DNA of 64,000 bases, from the NCBI GenBank assembly GCA_963597355.1, contig CAVBPR010000016.1, positions 1-64,000 on the forward strand, written 5' to 3'. The notes under the pieces are model-generated. The model worked only from the letters and a program-made list of their open reading frames with translations, was not told the origin of the DNA and did no database searches. This document shows, one piece after another, positions 16,706-24,639 of this stretch. Both the position numbers and the translations under genes were made by a program. The stretch is from UMGS1766 sp963597355 (lineage in GTDB: Bacteria > Bacillota > Clostridia > Oscillospirales > Oscillospiraceae). Numbering within the stretch: position 1 is the stretch's first letter; each line of letters starts with the position of its first letter.

Positions 16706-18394
16706 TCAATAATCTACGTAAGCTGGCTTATCGCCTGGATACGCTTCGCATAAAGCTTCCCACTCTTTTGGCAGCTCTGCTTTCTTGCAAACAGGGCCTC
16801 CATGATCGCCACCGCCGAGATAGCACATTCCCCAATCCCGACCGGCTACCATGACAAACATATGCTCTGTATTCCAAAATAGTGGTGCGGAGTGAACCAG
16901 GCCAGGAGCAGGAAATACCAAACCTTTTCGCGGATGGTTGTTTCCTATCGCCGCACGCGGAATTTCACTGGAAGGTCGCCGGTTGTACTCCTTTACATAG
17001 TTTAAGATATCCTGCTTGCTCCACCCCGCTGCTGCAAACTGCTGTGCAGCTTCTGGCGGAAGCGTAATCATTGCACCTACATCGAACCCTCCATGCCACA
17101 GAGCACACAGCCGCTCCATTGTTGAGCTGATATTAAATGTTGGAAGTTGATGGTGTTCGCTTGGCCAGAACAGTGTCACAGCATTCTCCCCGTCTGCCAG
17201 TCCTAAATCAGCAGGCAGCGAGTTCCATTCCTCTGGCAAATTTTCCTCGTCTTCAGCAATGCAAAGGCCAAAACGACAATCGCTGCCCGGCCCACTCATA
17301 TCCTCAATCTGGCTTCTCACTCCGGAAATATTCATGACCATATAAGCCATCGCACGAGCAATGCAAGCTTGTGGTCTGGTATAGGCAGACAGGAAATTGC
17401 GTCCGGCATTGATTCCGATGTCATTGCGAATCGGGCCGCTTATCACAATCGTTGGCAGCCATCCGGCATTGGAACACGTCCATCCCTCCAGCTTGATTAC
17501 ATCATGATCGCCCATTCCCTCGACAATCGCAATCAGGATCGGCATCATAGTGGGTGTGCAACCTGCCATAACACCGTTAATTGCAATTTTTTCAACCGTT
17601 GCCTTTCCATTCATTGGAGCCAATGTGGCAACCACATGGTCCCGCGGCAAGTCAGTGCCACGACACATCTCCGCCACTGCTTCTTCTGTAGGCGGCACAA
17701 TTGGAGTTCCGTTTGTCCACCCGTTTAAATAGAACAGGTTGTTCAATTCATCCAACGTTCCGGTAAAAGTTTTGGCCGCATAATTCTCTATAAACGATGG
17801 ATGCAGTTCCTCTTCCGTTAAAGGCGCTGTCAAAGCACTTATCATCCGGGGCAGCATTGCTGAAATTACATCGCGATAAACCTGGATGGTCCACTCCTTG
17901 CAGTCCACACCATTGGGTACAAATCCCGGTCCATCATAGGTAACAATACGCAAACCAGGATAACTGCGTGCTGACGCACCCTTTTGGGCTGAACTTTTGT
18001 ACTGATATTTGCTCAGCAAACATGCAGGTTTACCTAACCGTTCAATTTGCGCGAAAATATAACCCATGTAGAGCGCGCAGGAACCCATATCCGCACCTAC
18101 ACCAATAACACAATCAACACCAGACAGCCATTTCTTAAAGATTGGGAAATTTTCGTGGTCCTGGTCGATCTCCTGCGTATCAACAATGTATGTAAAATGT
18201 GAAAACTTCGCAGTGGGAATTTGTTCGGCCAACTGACGTTCTACTTCCTGCATAAAAAAAGGATGATATTCCTTAAAAGATGCGTAAAGTCCAATTGTTT
18301 TTCCTTCCAGTGAATCCAGCCTTGGATTAATGGGTCGCTTATCCAGATGATCCGTTGCTGCCCATGGAGACAATACGGTATATTTTTCTGCCAC
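16706..18394 (-). CDS. UGSC-like protein fused to an uncharacterised C-terminal domain
   Basis: A 562-residue protein of unknown function. The N-terminal part (about 1-210) resembles the UGSC family, named for a conserved Sec/Cys-Gly-Ser-Cys motif; here the motif reads Asp-Met-Gly-Ser-Cys with Met103 at the Sec/Cys position and Cys106 kept. The rest (about 225-562) resembles a separate uncharacterised family with NGWTxGxPIVPPTEEAV, EKIAINGVMAGC and PIRNDIGINAG segments, normally encoded next to UGSC proteins as far as I recall. GTG at 18394 is preferred because GGAGG lies eight bases upstream; upstream ATGs lack a ribosome site. First gene of the operon with the flavin reductase and the permease. 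A catalytic role is not proven. Confidence 0.7.
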   Translation of the reverse strand: MAEKYTVLSPWAATDHLDKRPINPRLDSLEGKTIGLYASFKEYHPFFMQEVERQLAEQIPTAKFSHFTYIVDTQEIDQDHENFPIFKKWLSGVDCVIGVGADMGSCALYMGYIFAQIERLGKPACLLSKYQYKSSAQKGASARSYPGLRIVTYDGPGFVPNGVDCKEWTIQVYRDVISAMLPRMISALTAPLTEEELHPSFIENYAAKTFTGTLDELNNLFYLNGWTNGTPIVPPTEEAVAEMCRGTDLPRDHVVATLAPMNGKATVEKIAINGVMAGCTPTMMPILIAIVEGMGDHDVIKLEGWTCSNAGWLPTIVISGPIRNDIGINAGRNFLSAYTRPQACIARAMAYMVMNISGVRSQIEDMSGPGSDCRFGLCIAEDEENLPEEWNSLPADLGLADGENAVTLFWPSEHHQLPTFNISSTMERLCALWHGGFDVGAMITLPPEAAQQFAAAGWSKQDILNYVKEYNRRPSSEIPRAAIGNNHPRKGLVFPAPGLVHSAPLFWNTEHMFVMVAGRDWGMCYLGGGDHGGPVCKKAELPKEWEALCEAYPGDKPAYVDY

Positions 18395-18480
18395 AATCAA
18401 TTCCTCCATTCTTTCCATTCTTTCCATTCTGCTCGTGCTGACAATGCAACTCATCGCCTTGTGTACCTGCATTGTATCTG

Positions 18481-18820
18481 ATCGAATTCATTTCCGTCCA
18501 ATGCAGGAAAGCAAAGATTATGATAGTCAAAAACTATTAAAACGAAATTTTTGCATTGGATTCAAGAGGGTCTTTCAAATTCAGCTTAATGCATCGGAAT
18601 GTTGAGCTTATTTCTGCATGAATTCCTGCACGAGCACTTATTTTATCGCTAAATTTACCATTAATGATTTTTTTGGTATGTATGCATACCATAAAATTAA
18701 TTTGACACTGTTATCTATGCATTTTGTCAAATCACCGATTATGCTGAGGCCACAATATTGGGATTTTGTTTTCATCCAACTCGAGCAGAATGCAAACAAA
18801 TTAGAAAAAAAGTTAAAGTC
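18481..18820. promoter_or_regulatory. Divergent intergenic region with several inverted repeats
   Basis: No convincing gene lies between the UGSC-like gene and ireB. The region holds TCCAATGCA/TGCATTGGA (18497-18505 and 18552-18560, perfect), GGTATGTATGCATACC (18675-18690, 6-bp arms) and TTGACA/TGTCAA (18702-18707 and 18725-18730). These are the size and form of operators for dimeric regulators, and they lie upstream of the UGSC/flavoenzyme/permease operon. A good minus-strand promoter was not certain; TTGGAC with TACAAT 19 bases away, near 18470-18500, is the best candidate. Confidence 0.4.
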
Positions 18821-18849
18821 TTTACATTTTCTCCGTTTTGTTATAAAAT
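18821..18849 (+). promoter_or_regulatory. Promoter of ireB
   Basis: TTTACA (18821-18826), 17-base spacer, TAAAAT (18844-18849). The leader would begin near 18856 and contains a short GTTGC/GCAAC hairpin before the ribosome site. Confidence 0.7.
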
Positions 18850-18896
18850 AGATCTCGATAGATGTTGCTGTAGCGGCAACACAGGAGGTGTCCTTG

Positions 18897-19142
18897 ATGT
18901 CTGACTATACCCGTCGGTTTGATTTGCCCACTGATGACTCTTTGGATATGCGTGAAATTCTTTCACAGGTCTATACTTCTTTGCAGCAAAAGGGTTACAA
19001 TCCGATTAACCAAATCGTTGGATATATCCTTTCGGAAGATCCCACTTATATCACCAATTTCAATAACGCTCGCACACTGATTCGTCGACTGGATCGAGAC
19101 GAGCTGTTACAGGAACTGGTCCGTTATTATCTGGACGTCTGA
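18897..19142 (+). CDS. ireB: IreB family regulatory phosphoprotein
   Basis: An 81-residue protein with the IreB (formerly DUF965/UPF0297) signature: SDYTRRFDLP at the N terminus, VYTSLQQKGYNPINQIVGYILSEDP-type middle part and NNARTLIRRLDRDELL near the end. In Enterococcus IreB is phosphorylated by the Ser/Thr kinase IreK on N-terminal Thr residues and affects cephalosporin resistance and cell-wall homeostasis. The ATG follows AGGAGG at eight bases. In many Firmicutes it lies before ruvX and alaS; here it stands alone with its own promoter and terminator. Confidence 0.9.
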   Translation: MSDYTRRFDLPTDDSLDMREILSQVYTSLQQKGYNPINQIVGYILSEDPTYITNFNNARTLIRRLDRDELLQELVRYYLDV

Positions 19143-19160
19143 TCGAATCATGTCAAGCAT

Positions 19161-19196
19161 AGGGTCGTCCCGCCAAGCGGACGGCCCTGTTTTCTT
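19161..19196 (+). terminator. Terminator of ireB
   Basis: AGGGTCGTCC and GGACGGCCCT pair around a CGC-CAA-GCG tip and are followed by TGTTTTCTTCTTTTT. Confidence 0.8.
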
Positions 19197-19275
19197 CTTT
19201 TTCACCTTTAAGCAAAGAGAATTACGCTTTATATCATGTATTTTACACCCCATGGTTACACAACATCTCAACAAG

Positions 19276-19304
19276 TTGACAAGCAAGAAACAATCTGTTA
19301 CAAT
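19276..19304 (+). promoter_or_regulatory. Promoter of the small unknown gene and the NlpC/P60 gene
   Basis: Perfect TTGACA (19276-19281), 17-base spacer, TACAAT (19299-19304), 27 bases before the next ATG. Confidence 0.8.
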
Positions 19305-19330
19305 TAGTTACAACTTCAGGAGGTACTTTC

Positions 19331-19624
19331 ATGGCACAGTCCAAATCTAAGACTCTAACTTACAAGGGACATCCCCTTCGCCGCAAAGACAATCTGATTT
19401 ACTACGGAAGCATGGCGGATCCTTATATCATCATGCTCCAGATTTTATCCACCGAGAAGGTCAAAGGCCTGGATGTAGCCAACAAGGTTGCAATCCAGCT
19501 CCAACTCACCGATCCTGATCTTAAGAGTCGGGATCGTGTTGTCCGTAAAAGTGAGAAAACCAGCCTATACGCTGCAATGGATTTGGGTGATGTATGGCTG
19601 AAACGGGCACTCTCCTCCAAGTAA
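19331..19624 (+). CDS. Small conserved protein of unknown function
   Basis: A 97-residue soluble protein with no membrane segment, signal peptide or cysteine. It begins with a basic, Lys-rich stretch, then NLIYYGSMADPYIIMLQIL and a LTDPDLKSRDRVVRKSEK segment. I recognise the pattern from clostridial genomes as a conserved short protein, but no function is known to me. A strong promoter and an AGGAGG site show it is expressed. It is 49 bases before the secreted SH3/NlpC hydrolase gene with no terminator between, so the two are probably co-transcribed. Confidence 0.75.
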   Translation: MAQSKSKTLTYKGHPLRRKDNLIYYGSMADPYIIMLQILSTEKVKGLDVANKVAIQLQLTDPDLKSRDRVVRKSEKTSLYAAMDLGDVWLKRALSSK

Positions 19625-19673
19625 GCTTAGTTGGAGTTCCTTGACCTTCGCAGAACTAAAACGGAGGTTATTC

Positions 19674-21164
19674 ATGCAACCAATCCCACCAAGATGGAAG
19701 CGTACCGCTTCTTTGCTGCTCACATCTTCTGCGTTAATCGCTGCACTTACTCTTTCCGCAAGTGCAGTAAGCGACGGAAGTGTTGCCAGCGATTCTGCGC
19801 AGCTGGTTGAAAATCCAGTTGACACAGCTGGAATCCTCACCACCTTAGTAAAGGGCGATACGCTTACAATTTTGGATGCTCTGGATGAGAACTACTATCA
19901 GGTAGCCTATACCACAAACGAAGGAGATAATCTGGTCGGCTATATAGATTCCGACAATGTCCTTATTGGTTCTCAATTTTTTCGCACCGCAACTGTAATT
20001 GACGATTACGTTCGTTTGCGTACATCTCCAAGTAGCGAATCCGATGTTATCGAACAACTATCCAGCGGTACGACGGTAACATTGCTGGAAAGTACAAGCA
20101 CCGGCGACTCGGAGTGGTATCAGGTAGCCTATGACGGGACGATTGGTTACCTTGCCGCTGATCTTCTGTCTCTTGACAAGATAGCAAGCAATATTTCTGT
20201 CTCAGTCTCAACTTCTTTGCGAACTGCTCCCAGCAAAACAGCGGGTTATCTGCGTCTGATCACGCCAAGTGACACATTCGATATTCTCGCTGTTGAAGAT
20301 GGCTGGTATGTTATCGAGTGCGGTGGTGAGATCGGGTATATCGAAACATCTCGTGTTTCTGTCGGAGATGTATATGCCACACAAAAATTTGGCATTGTCA
20401 CCTCTGATGGTGATCTGTCTGTTATGGATTCAACTGCCGTCGATGCGTCCATATTAACAACGCTGCCGGCTGGAACTGTCTGCAGCTATGAATCTACCGA
20501 TATCGCCGGGTGGTATAAAGTTACATTTAATAACCAGACCGGTTATGTGGACGCTCAATATATTTCAGAGACAGAATACGCGCCCGCCTTTTATGCGCAG
20601 ATCATCACTGATACAGCAACCGTTTTGTCCGGAGCTGGAAGCATTTTCACGCAGGTCGATGAGTTGTCCGGAGGCACTCTTGTAGAAGTAAACGGCATCC
20701 AAAATGGCTGGTATCAGATTTCGCTGGATGATCAGACTTGTTTTATTCGCCCTACTGATGCAACAATTACTTCAAGTTCTGGTTATGAAGATCCAAATTA
20801 TCCGGCCGCCGAGGTCGAACGTTCTGCCGGATCATCTGTTGTAGACTATGCTTCGCAGTTTTTGGGCAACCCTTATGTTTGGGGCGGCACGAGCCTTACA
20901 AATGGTGCAGATTGTTCCGGATTTGTGTTGTCTGTATACGCAAACTTCGGTTATAGTCTGCCCCACTCCTCCACTGCAATGCGCGGTTGCGGTTATGCGG
21001 TAAGCTATGACGATATGCAGCTTGGAGATATTGTTTGCTACGACCACCATGTCGGTATTTATGCCGGAAACGGTTTGATTATCAATGCGTTGAACTCCAA
21101 CAGCGGCATCACCTATACAAATGTGAATTACAAAGAAATCCTTGCAATTCGCAGAATTTTTTAA
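19674..21164 (+). CDS. Secreted SH3-domain NlpC/P60 peptidoglycan hydrolase
   Basis: A 496-residue exported protein. Residues 1-31 form a signal peptide (basic start, LLLTSSALIAALTLSA core, ASA cleavage site). About five bacterial SH3 repeats follow (roughly 45-380), which bind cell-wall peptides, then a C-terminal NlpC/P60 endopeptidase domain (about 390-496) with Cys414 in DCSGF, His459 in HHVGIY and a polar third residue in INALNS. Such enzymes cut the D-Glu-diamino-acid bond of stem peptides. The ATG at 19674 follows CGGAGG; an upstream TTG has no ribosome site. A strong terminator follows. Confidence 0.92.
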   Translation: MQPIPPRWKRTASLLLTSSALIAALTLSASAVSDGSVASDSAQLVENPVDTAGILTTLVKGDTLTILDALDENYYQVAYTTNEGDNLVGYIDSDNVLIGSQFFRTATVIDDYVRLRTSPSSESDVIEQLSSGTTVTLLESTSTGDSEWYQVAYDGTIGYLAADLLSLDKIASNISVSVSTSLRTAPSKTAGYLRLITPSDTFDILAVEDGWYVIECGGEIGYIETSRVSVGDVYATQKFGIVTSDGDLSVMDSTAVDASILTTLPAGTVCSYESTDIAGWYKVTFNNQTGYVDAQYISETEYAPAFYAQIITDTATVLSGAGSIFTQVDELSGGTLVEVNGIQNGWYQISLDDQTCFIRPTDATITSSSGYEDPNYPAAEVERSAGSSVVDYASQFLGNPYVWGGTSLTNGADCSGFVLSVYANFGYSLPHSSTAMRGCGYAVSYDDMQLGDIVCYDHHVGIYAGNGLIINALNSNSGITYTNVNYKEILAIRRIF

Positions 21165-21220
21165 GTTTATGCAATTGATGTCTTGATCTTCTTAAACTTA
21201 AAGACAACGAAATACGTCAA

Positions 21221-21258
21221 AAAAGGCACACACTGATAAAATCAGTGTGTGCCTTTTT
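21221..21258. terminator. Bidirectional terminator between the NlpC gene and purD
   Basis: AAAAGGCACACACTGAT pairs with ATCAGTGTGTGCCTTTT around AAA; T-runs flank it on both strands. It ends both the plus-strand hydrolase unit and the minus-strand purine operon. Confidence 0.9.
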
Positions 21259-21297
21259 CTGTTGAAAGTTTTTTGCACCCAGAATCCAAATCCGGTG

Positions 21298-22554
21298 TTA
21301 GAATGCGTGACCAATATCCTTACGAAAATGCATATTCTCGAAATGAATAGGAGCAGCTGCGGCATAAGCATTTTGAATTGCATCATCCAGCGTATCTCCA
21401 AGAGCAGTAACTCCAAGGACGCGACCGCCATTGGTAACAATCTTCCCGTCTTTTTCTGCTGTTCCTGCGTGGAAAACAAAAGCGCTTGCAGGTACATCAT
21501 CTAACCCGGTAATTTCTTTTCCCTTTTCATATTCCAACGGATAGCCCCCGGATGCCAAAACCAAACAGCAGGAAGCCTGAGGCTTCCACTGGATATCCAG
21601 CTGATCCAGCGTTCCGTCAATGCATGCATCGAAAACATCTAACAAATCCGTGTCGAGCCGCATCAACAGGGCCTGGCACTCCGGATCGCCAAAACGAGCA
21701 TTGTATTCCACTACTTTAGGTCCATCCGGTGTCAGCATTAAGCCAAAATAAATTACGCCATGGAACGGACGGCCTTCTGCACGCAACGCATCCATAGTAG
21801 GCTGAAAAATTTTCTCCACGCACTGTTGTTCAATTTCAGCCGTGTAATATGCAGTCGGAGAAATAGCACCCATTCCTCCTGTATTCGGGCCGAGATTTCC
21901 GTCAAATGCACGCTTGTGATCCTGAGATGATGGCATTGGCGAAATATGCTCGCCATCGGCAAAGCAAAGTACGGTCACCTCAGGGCCTGTCATGCATTCC
22001 TCAATGACAACAGTAGAGCCAGATGCACCGAATTTTTGATCTTCCATCATAGCGCGGACTGCGTCTACTGCTTCTTCTTCTGTGCTGGCAACCGTTACTC
22101 CCTTTCCAAGAGCCAAACCGTCTGCCTTTACAACAATTGGCGCTCCTTCTGCATGAATATAGGAAATTGCTTTCTCCATGTCTGTGAAGGTAGCATACTT
22201 GGCGGTCGGGATGTTATATTTTTTCATTAATTCCTTGGAAAATGCCTTGCTGGCTTCAATGATTGCGGCATTTTTATGCGGACCAAAAGCACGGATACCA
22301 GCCTGCTCCATTGCATCCACCATGCCCAAAGCCAGCGGATCATCTGGAGCTACTACAACCAGATCAACCTTTTGATCCCTTGCCCACGCAACCATTCCGC
22401 TTACATCTGTCGCAGCAATCGAAACACATGTTGCCTGTTGCGCAATCCCCGCATTACCGGGTGCGCAAAAAATTTCGGTCACCCGGGGACTGTTCGAAAG
22501 CGCCCAAACAATAGCATGTTCACGCCCACCAGAGCCAACGACTAAAACCTTCAT
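21298..22554 (-). CDS. purD: Phosphoribosylamine-glycine ligase
   Basis: Second step of purine synthesis: joins glycine to phosphoribosylamine using ATP, giving GAR. The 418-residue product has the N-terminal VLVVGSGGREHAI loop, an ATP-grasp core with PIVVKADGLALGKGV and EYNARFGDPECQ, and a C-terminal domain. Two adjacent ATGs are possible; the second (22554) has AGGAGG at seven bases and gives the family start MKVLVVG. It is the last gene of the purine cluster, 24 bases after purH. Confidence 0.95.
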   Translation of the reverse strand: MKVLVVGSGGREHAIVWALSNSPRVTEIFCAPGNAGIAQQATCVSIAATDVSGMVAWARDQKVDLVVVAPDDPLALGMVDAMEQAGIRAFGPHKNAAIIEASKAFSKELMKKYNIPTAKYATFTDMEKAISYIHAEGAPIVVKADGLALGKGVTVASTEEEAVDAVRAMMEDQKFGASGSTVVIEECMTGPEVTVLCFADGEHISPMPSSQDHKRAFDGNLGPNTGGMGAISPTAYYTAEIEQQCVEKIFQPTMDALRAEGRPFHGVIYFGLMLTPDGPKVVEYNARFGDPECQALLMRLDTDLLDVFDACIDGTLDQLDIQWKPQASCCLVLASGGYPLEYEKGKEITGLDDVPASAFVFHAGTAEKDGKIVTNGGRVLGVTALGDTLDDAIQNAYAAAAPIHFENMHFRKDIGHAF

Positions 22555-22578
22555 CATTGTTCCTCCTAATTTATCTAA

Positions 22579-23757
22579 TCAATGATGGAATAAACGCATT
22601 CCAGTAAACGCCATAATCATGTCGTGGTTATTTGCTGCTTCTATAACGTTGTCATCACGGATAGAACCGCCCGGTTCTGCGATATACTTAACGCCAGACT
22701 TATAGGCACGCTCAATATTATCGCCAAAGGGGAAGAATGCGTCCGAACCCAGCGCAACATCTGTCATCGTAGCAATCCAGGCTTTGCGTTCCTCTGCAGT
22801 AAGCATGTCCGGCTTCTCTGTAAACATCTCCTGCCAAACACCATCCGCCAAAACATCCTCATACTCATCGGAAATATAAACATCAATTGCGTTGTCACGG
22901 GCAGGACGGCGGATATCCTCCTTAAAAGGCAATGCCAACACCTTTGGATGCTGCCGGAGCATCCAGTTGTCCGCCTTGCTGCCAGCCAAACGGACGCAGT
23001 GCACACGAGACTGTTGTCCCGCACCGACACCGATGGTCTGACCATTTTTTACATAGCAAACGGAATTAGACTGTGTATACTTCAATGTAATCAGGGAAAT
23101 AATCAGATCTATCTTCGCCGAGTCCGGTAAAGTCTTATTCTCTGTCACAATATTCTCCAGTAGACTATCTTCGATTTTGAAGAAGTTATGTCCCTGTTCA
23201 AAGACAACGCCGAAAATTTCTCTGCGCTCTTGGGCCTTTGGCACATAATTTTCGTCAATCTGGATAATATTGTAATTTCCTTTCTTCTTGCTTTTGAGGA
23301 TTTCCAACGCTTCCTTTGTGTATCCAGGAGCAATAATTCCGTCAGAGACTTCGGCCTTCAGATACGTTGCAGTAGCCGCGTCGCAAACATCACTTATCGC
23401 AGCCCAATCACCGTAGGAGCACAAACGATCTGCACCACGAGCACGAATATAAGCGCAGGCAACCGGCGTAAGCTCCTGCTCCGGATCAACAAAATAAATC
23501 TGCTTTTCCACCTCATTCAGCGGAAGTCCAATCGCCGCACCAGCAGGAGACACATGTTTGAATGATGCAGCCGCTGGAACACCAGTTGCTTCCCGCAGCT
23601 CCTTAACTAACTGCCAGCTGTTGAACGCATCCATAAAGTTGATATACCCCGGGCGACCGTTTAAAACTGTGACCGGCAAATCGGAACCATCTGCCATATA
23701 GAGTTTAGATGGTTTCTGATTCGGATTGCAGCCATACTTCAATTCAAGTTCTTTCAT
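22579..23757 (-). CDS. purH: AICAR transformylase (stand-alone, no cyclohydrolase domain)
   Basis: Transfers a formyl group from 10-formyl-THF to AICAR, making FAICAR. At 392 residues it contains only the transformylase half of normal PurH, with the catalytic Lys67-His68 pair in SFKHVSPAGAA and the conserved GQQSRVHCVRLAGSKAD and SDAFFPFGDNIE segments. The IMP cyclohydrolase half is missing and is supplied by the separate PurO-type gene just upstream, 10 bases away. The ATG at 23757 has GAGGT upstream; a further ATG (23775) overlaps the purO stop. Regulated with purO by the ZTP riboswitch. Confidence 0.92.
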   Translation of the reverse strand: MKELELKYGCNPNQKPSKLYMADGSDLPVTVLNGRPGYINFMDAFNSWQLVKELREATGVPAAASFKHVSPAGAAIGLPLNEVEKQIYFVDPEQELTPVACAYIRARGADRLCSYGDWAAISDVCDAATATYLKAEVSDGIIAPGYTKEALEILKSKKKGNYNIIQIDENYVPKAQERREIFGVVFEQGHNFFKIEDSLLENIVTENKTLPDSAKIDLIISLITLKYTQSNSVCYVKNGQTIGVGAGQQSRVHCVRLAGSKADNWMLRQHPKVLALPFKEDIRRPARDNAIDVYISDEYEDVLADGVWQEMFTEKPDMLTAEERKAWIATMTDVALGSDAFFPFGDNIERAYKSGVKYIAEPGGSIRDDNVIEAANNHDMIMAFTGMRLFHH

Positions 23758-23767
23758 ATTCGCTACC

Positions 23768-24478
23768 TCATTCATCGTGTTTGTTGATAATAATATCATC
23801 TGTATCGCCAGTAGCCAGATCAATGTAACGAACAAATAATGATACTTTGTTCTCATCATTTAAACTGTTCCACAGCAGACCGGCAAATTCTTCCGCATTG
23901 TCGCTGTCCAATGCAACCAATTCAGGTTCGCCTTCAAAAGAAGGAAGCGGCGAATCATCGCCCATATAGGTATGAATAAAGTGACCAAATCCAGCCTTTG
24001 GTGCATCATACTCATAAAAATAACGGCAACAACAAGAAGGATCTCCGTTCATACTCTTCAGAATGGATAATTTGTAGCTTCCGTCCGGAAGTACTACGCC
24101 AGAGATACGCGGAGTGTAATTGGGGCCGTCCGGTTCAAACTCACGCGTCATCAAAGCGTGCCGGTAGCATTTTCCCGCTGCAAGAAAATCTCGAATCGTA
24201 TCGGTCTGATCTCCGTTTGTGACAATTGTCTTTTCATCAAAGACACGAACCGGATGATAAATAATCAACGAAGGATCTTCCAATTTAGCAGGATCGTATG
24301 CCTCAGTCTGAATCCCGTCATCGGTGATGGAAAAAATACGATTCCGGCTGTTTTCGCTTCGTCCCATGATAAAGTATGCAACAACGGCGTTTTTGTTGTC
24401 TTTGCTGCGTCCTAACACAATTCCACGACCTGGATAGGCATTGTTACGCAATTCCACATCTAGATGTCTTAGCTCCAT
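23768..24478 (-). CDS. purO: IMP cyclohydrolase, PurO type
   Basis: Closes the ring of FAICAR to IMP. The 236-residue protein matches the IMP_cyclohyd family first known from archaeal PurO, not the N-terminal domain of bacterial PurH. It shows NNAYPGRGIVLGRS near the N terminus and GPNYTPRISGVV in the middle. The ATG at 24478 follows AGGAGG by seven bases. It is the first gene after the ZTP riboswitch and internal promoter, directly before the stand-alone transformylase, so the two replace the bifunctional enzyme. Confidence 0.9.
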   Translation of the reverse strand: MELRHLDVELRNNAYPGRGIVLGRSKDNKNAVVAYFIMGRSENSRNRIFSITDDGIQTEAYDPAKLEDPSLIIYHPVRVFDEKTIVTNGDQTDTIRDFLAAGKCYRHALMTREFEPDGPNYTPRISGVVLPDGSYKLSILKSMNGDPSCCCRYFYEYDAPKAGFGHFIHTYMGDDSPLPSFEGEPELVALDSDNAEEFAGLLWNSLNDENKVSLFVRYIDLATGDTDDIIINKHDE

Positions 24479-24503
24479 ATCAAATCCTCCTATTTTATAA
24501 TGC

Positions 24504-24533
24504 AAAAAGGGCGCACCTCGACAAGGTGCGCCC
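24504..24533 (-). terminator. Terminator of the ZTP riboswitch expression platform
   Basis: Minus strand: GGGCGCACCT pairs with AGGTGCGCCC and is followed by TTTTT, 25 bases before the purO start. Its 5' arm shares the GGGC of the riboswitch core, so ligand binding would compete with terminator folding. Confidence 0.85.
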
Positions 24534-24608
24534 AGACGGTCGGCATTGTTTTGCTATACTCCATGTGGTAAATCCACTCCCGTCAGTCATATAGCAACAC
24601 TCACTCTA
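24528..24608 (-). promoter_or_regulatory. ZTP (pfl-type) riboswitch controlling purO-purH-purD
   Basis: The minus-strand RNA has the hallmarks of the ZTP aptamer: a first helix TTGCTATA/TATAGCAA (24590-24597 with 24550-24557) enclosing GACTGACGGGA and CCACATGGAG, then GCCGACCGTCTGGGC, whose CCGTC can pair with GACGG. The class binds ZTP/ZMP, which build up when 10-formyl-THF is short, and turns on purine and folate genes. Here it precedes purO and purH, the enzyme that consumes ZMP and 10-formyl-THF. Confidence 0.88.
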
Positions 24609-24632
24609 CCACAACCGTTACGCAATTGTCAA
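24603..24632 (-). promoter_or_regulatory. Internal promoter upstream of the ZTP riboswitch
   Basis: Minus strand: TTGACA (24627-24632), 18-base spacer, TAGAGT (24603-24608). It starts eight bases after the purN stop and would begin a transcript at the riboswitch, so purO-purH-purD can be expressed apart from purE-F-M-N. Confidence 0.55.
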
Positions 24633-24639
24633 GTAACCA

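Noticed and set aside
18077..18100. Selenocysteine in the UGSC-like protein
   Set aside because: The codon at the Sec position is ATG, not TGA, so no selenocysteine is encoded there.
18618..18851. 77-codon plus-strand open frame before ireB
   Set aside because: It lacks a ribosome site, its composition is AT-driven and the ireB promoter lies inside its end.
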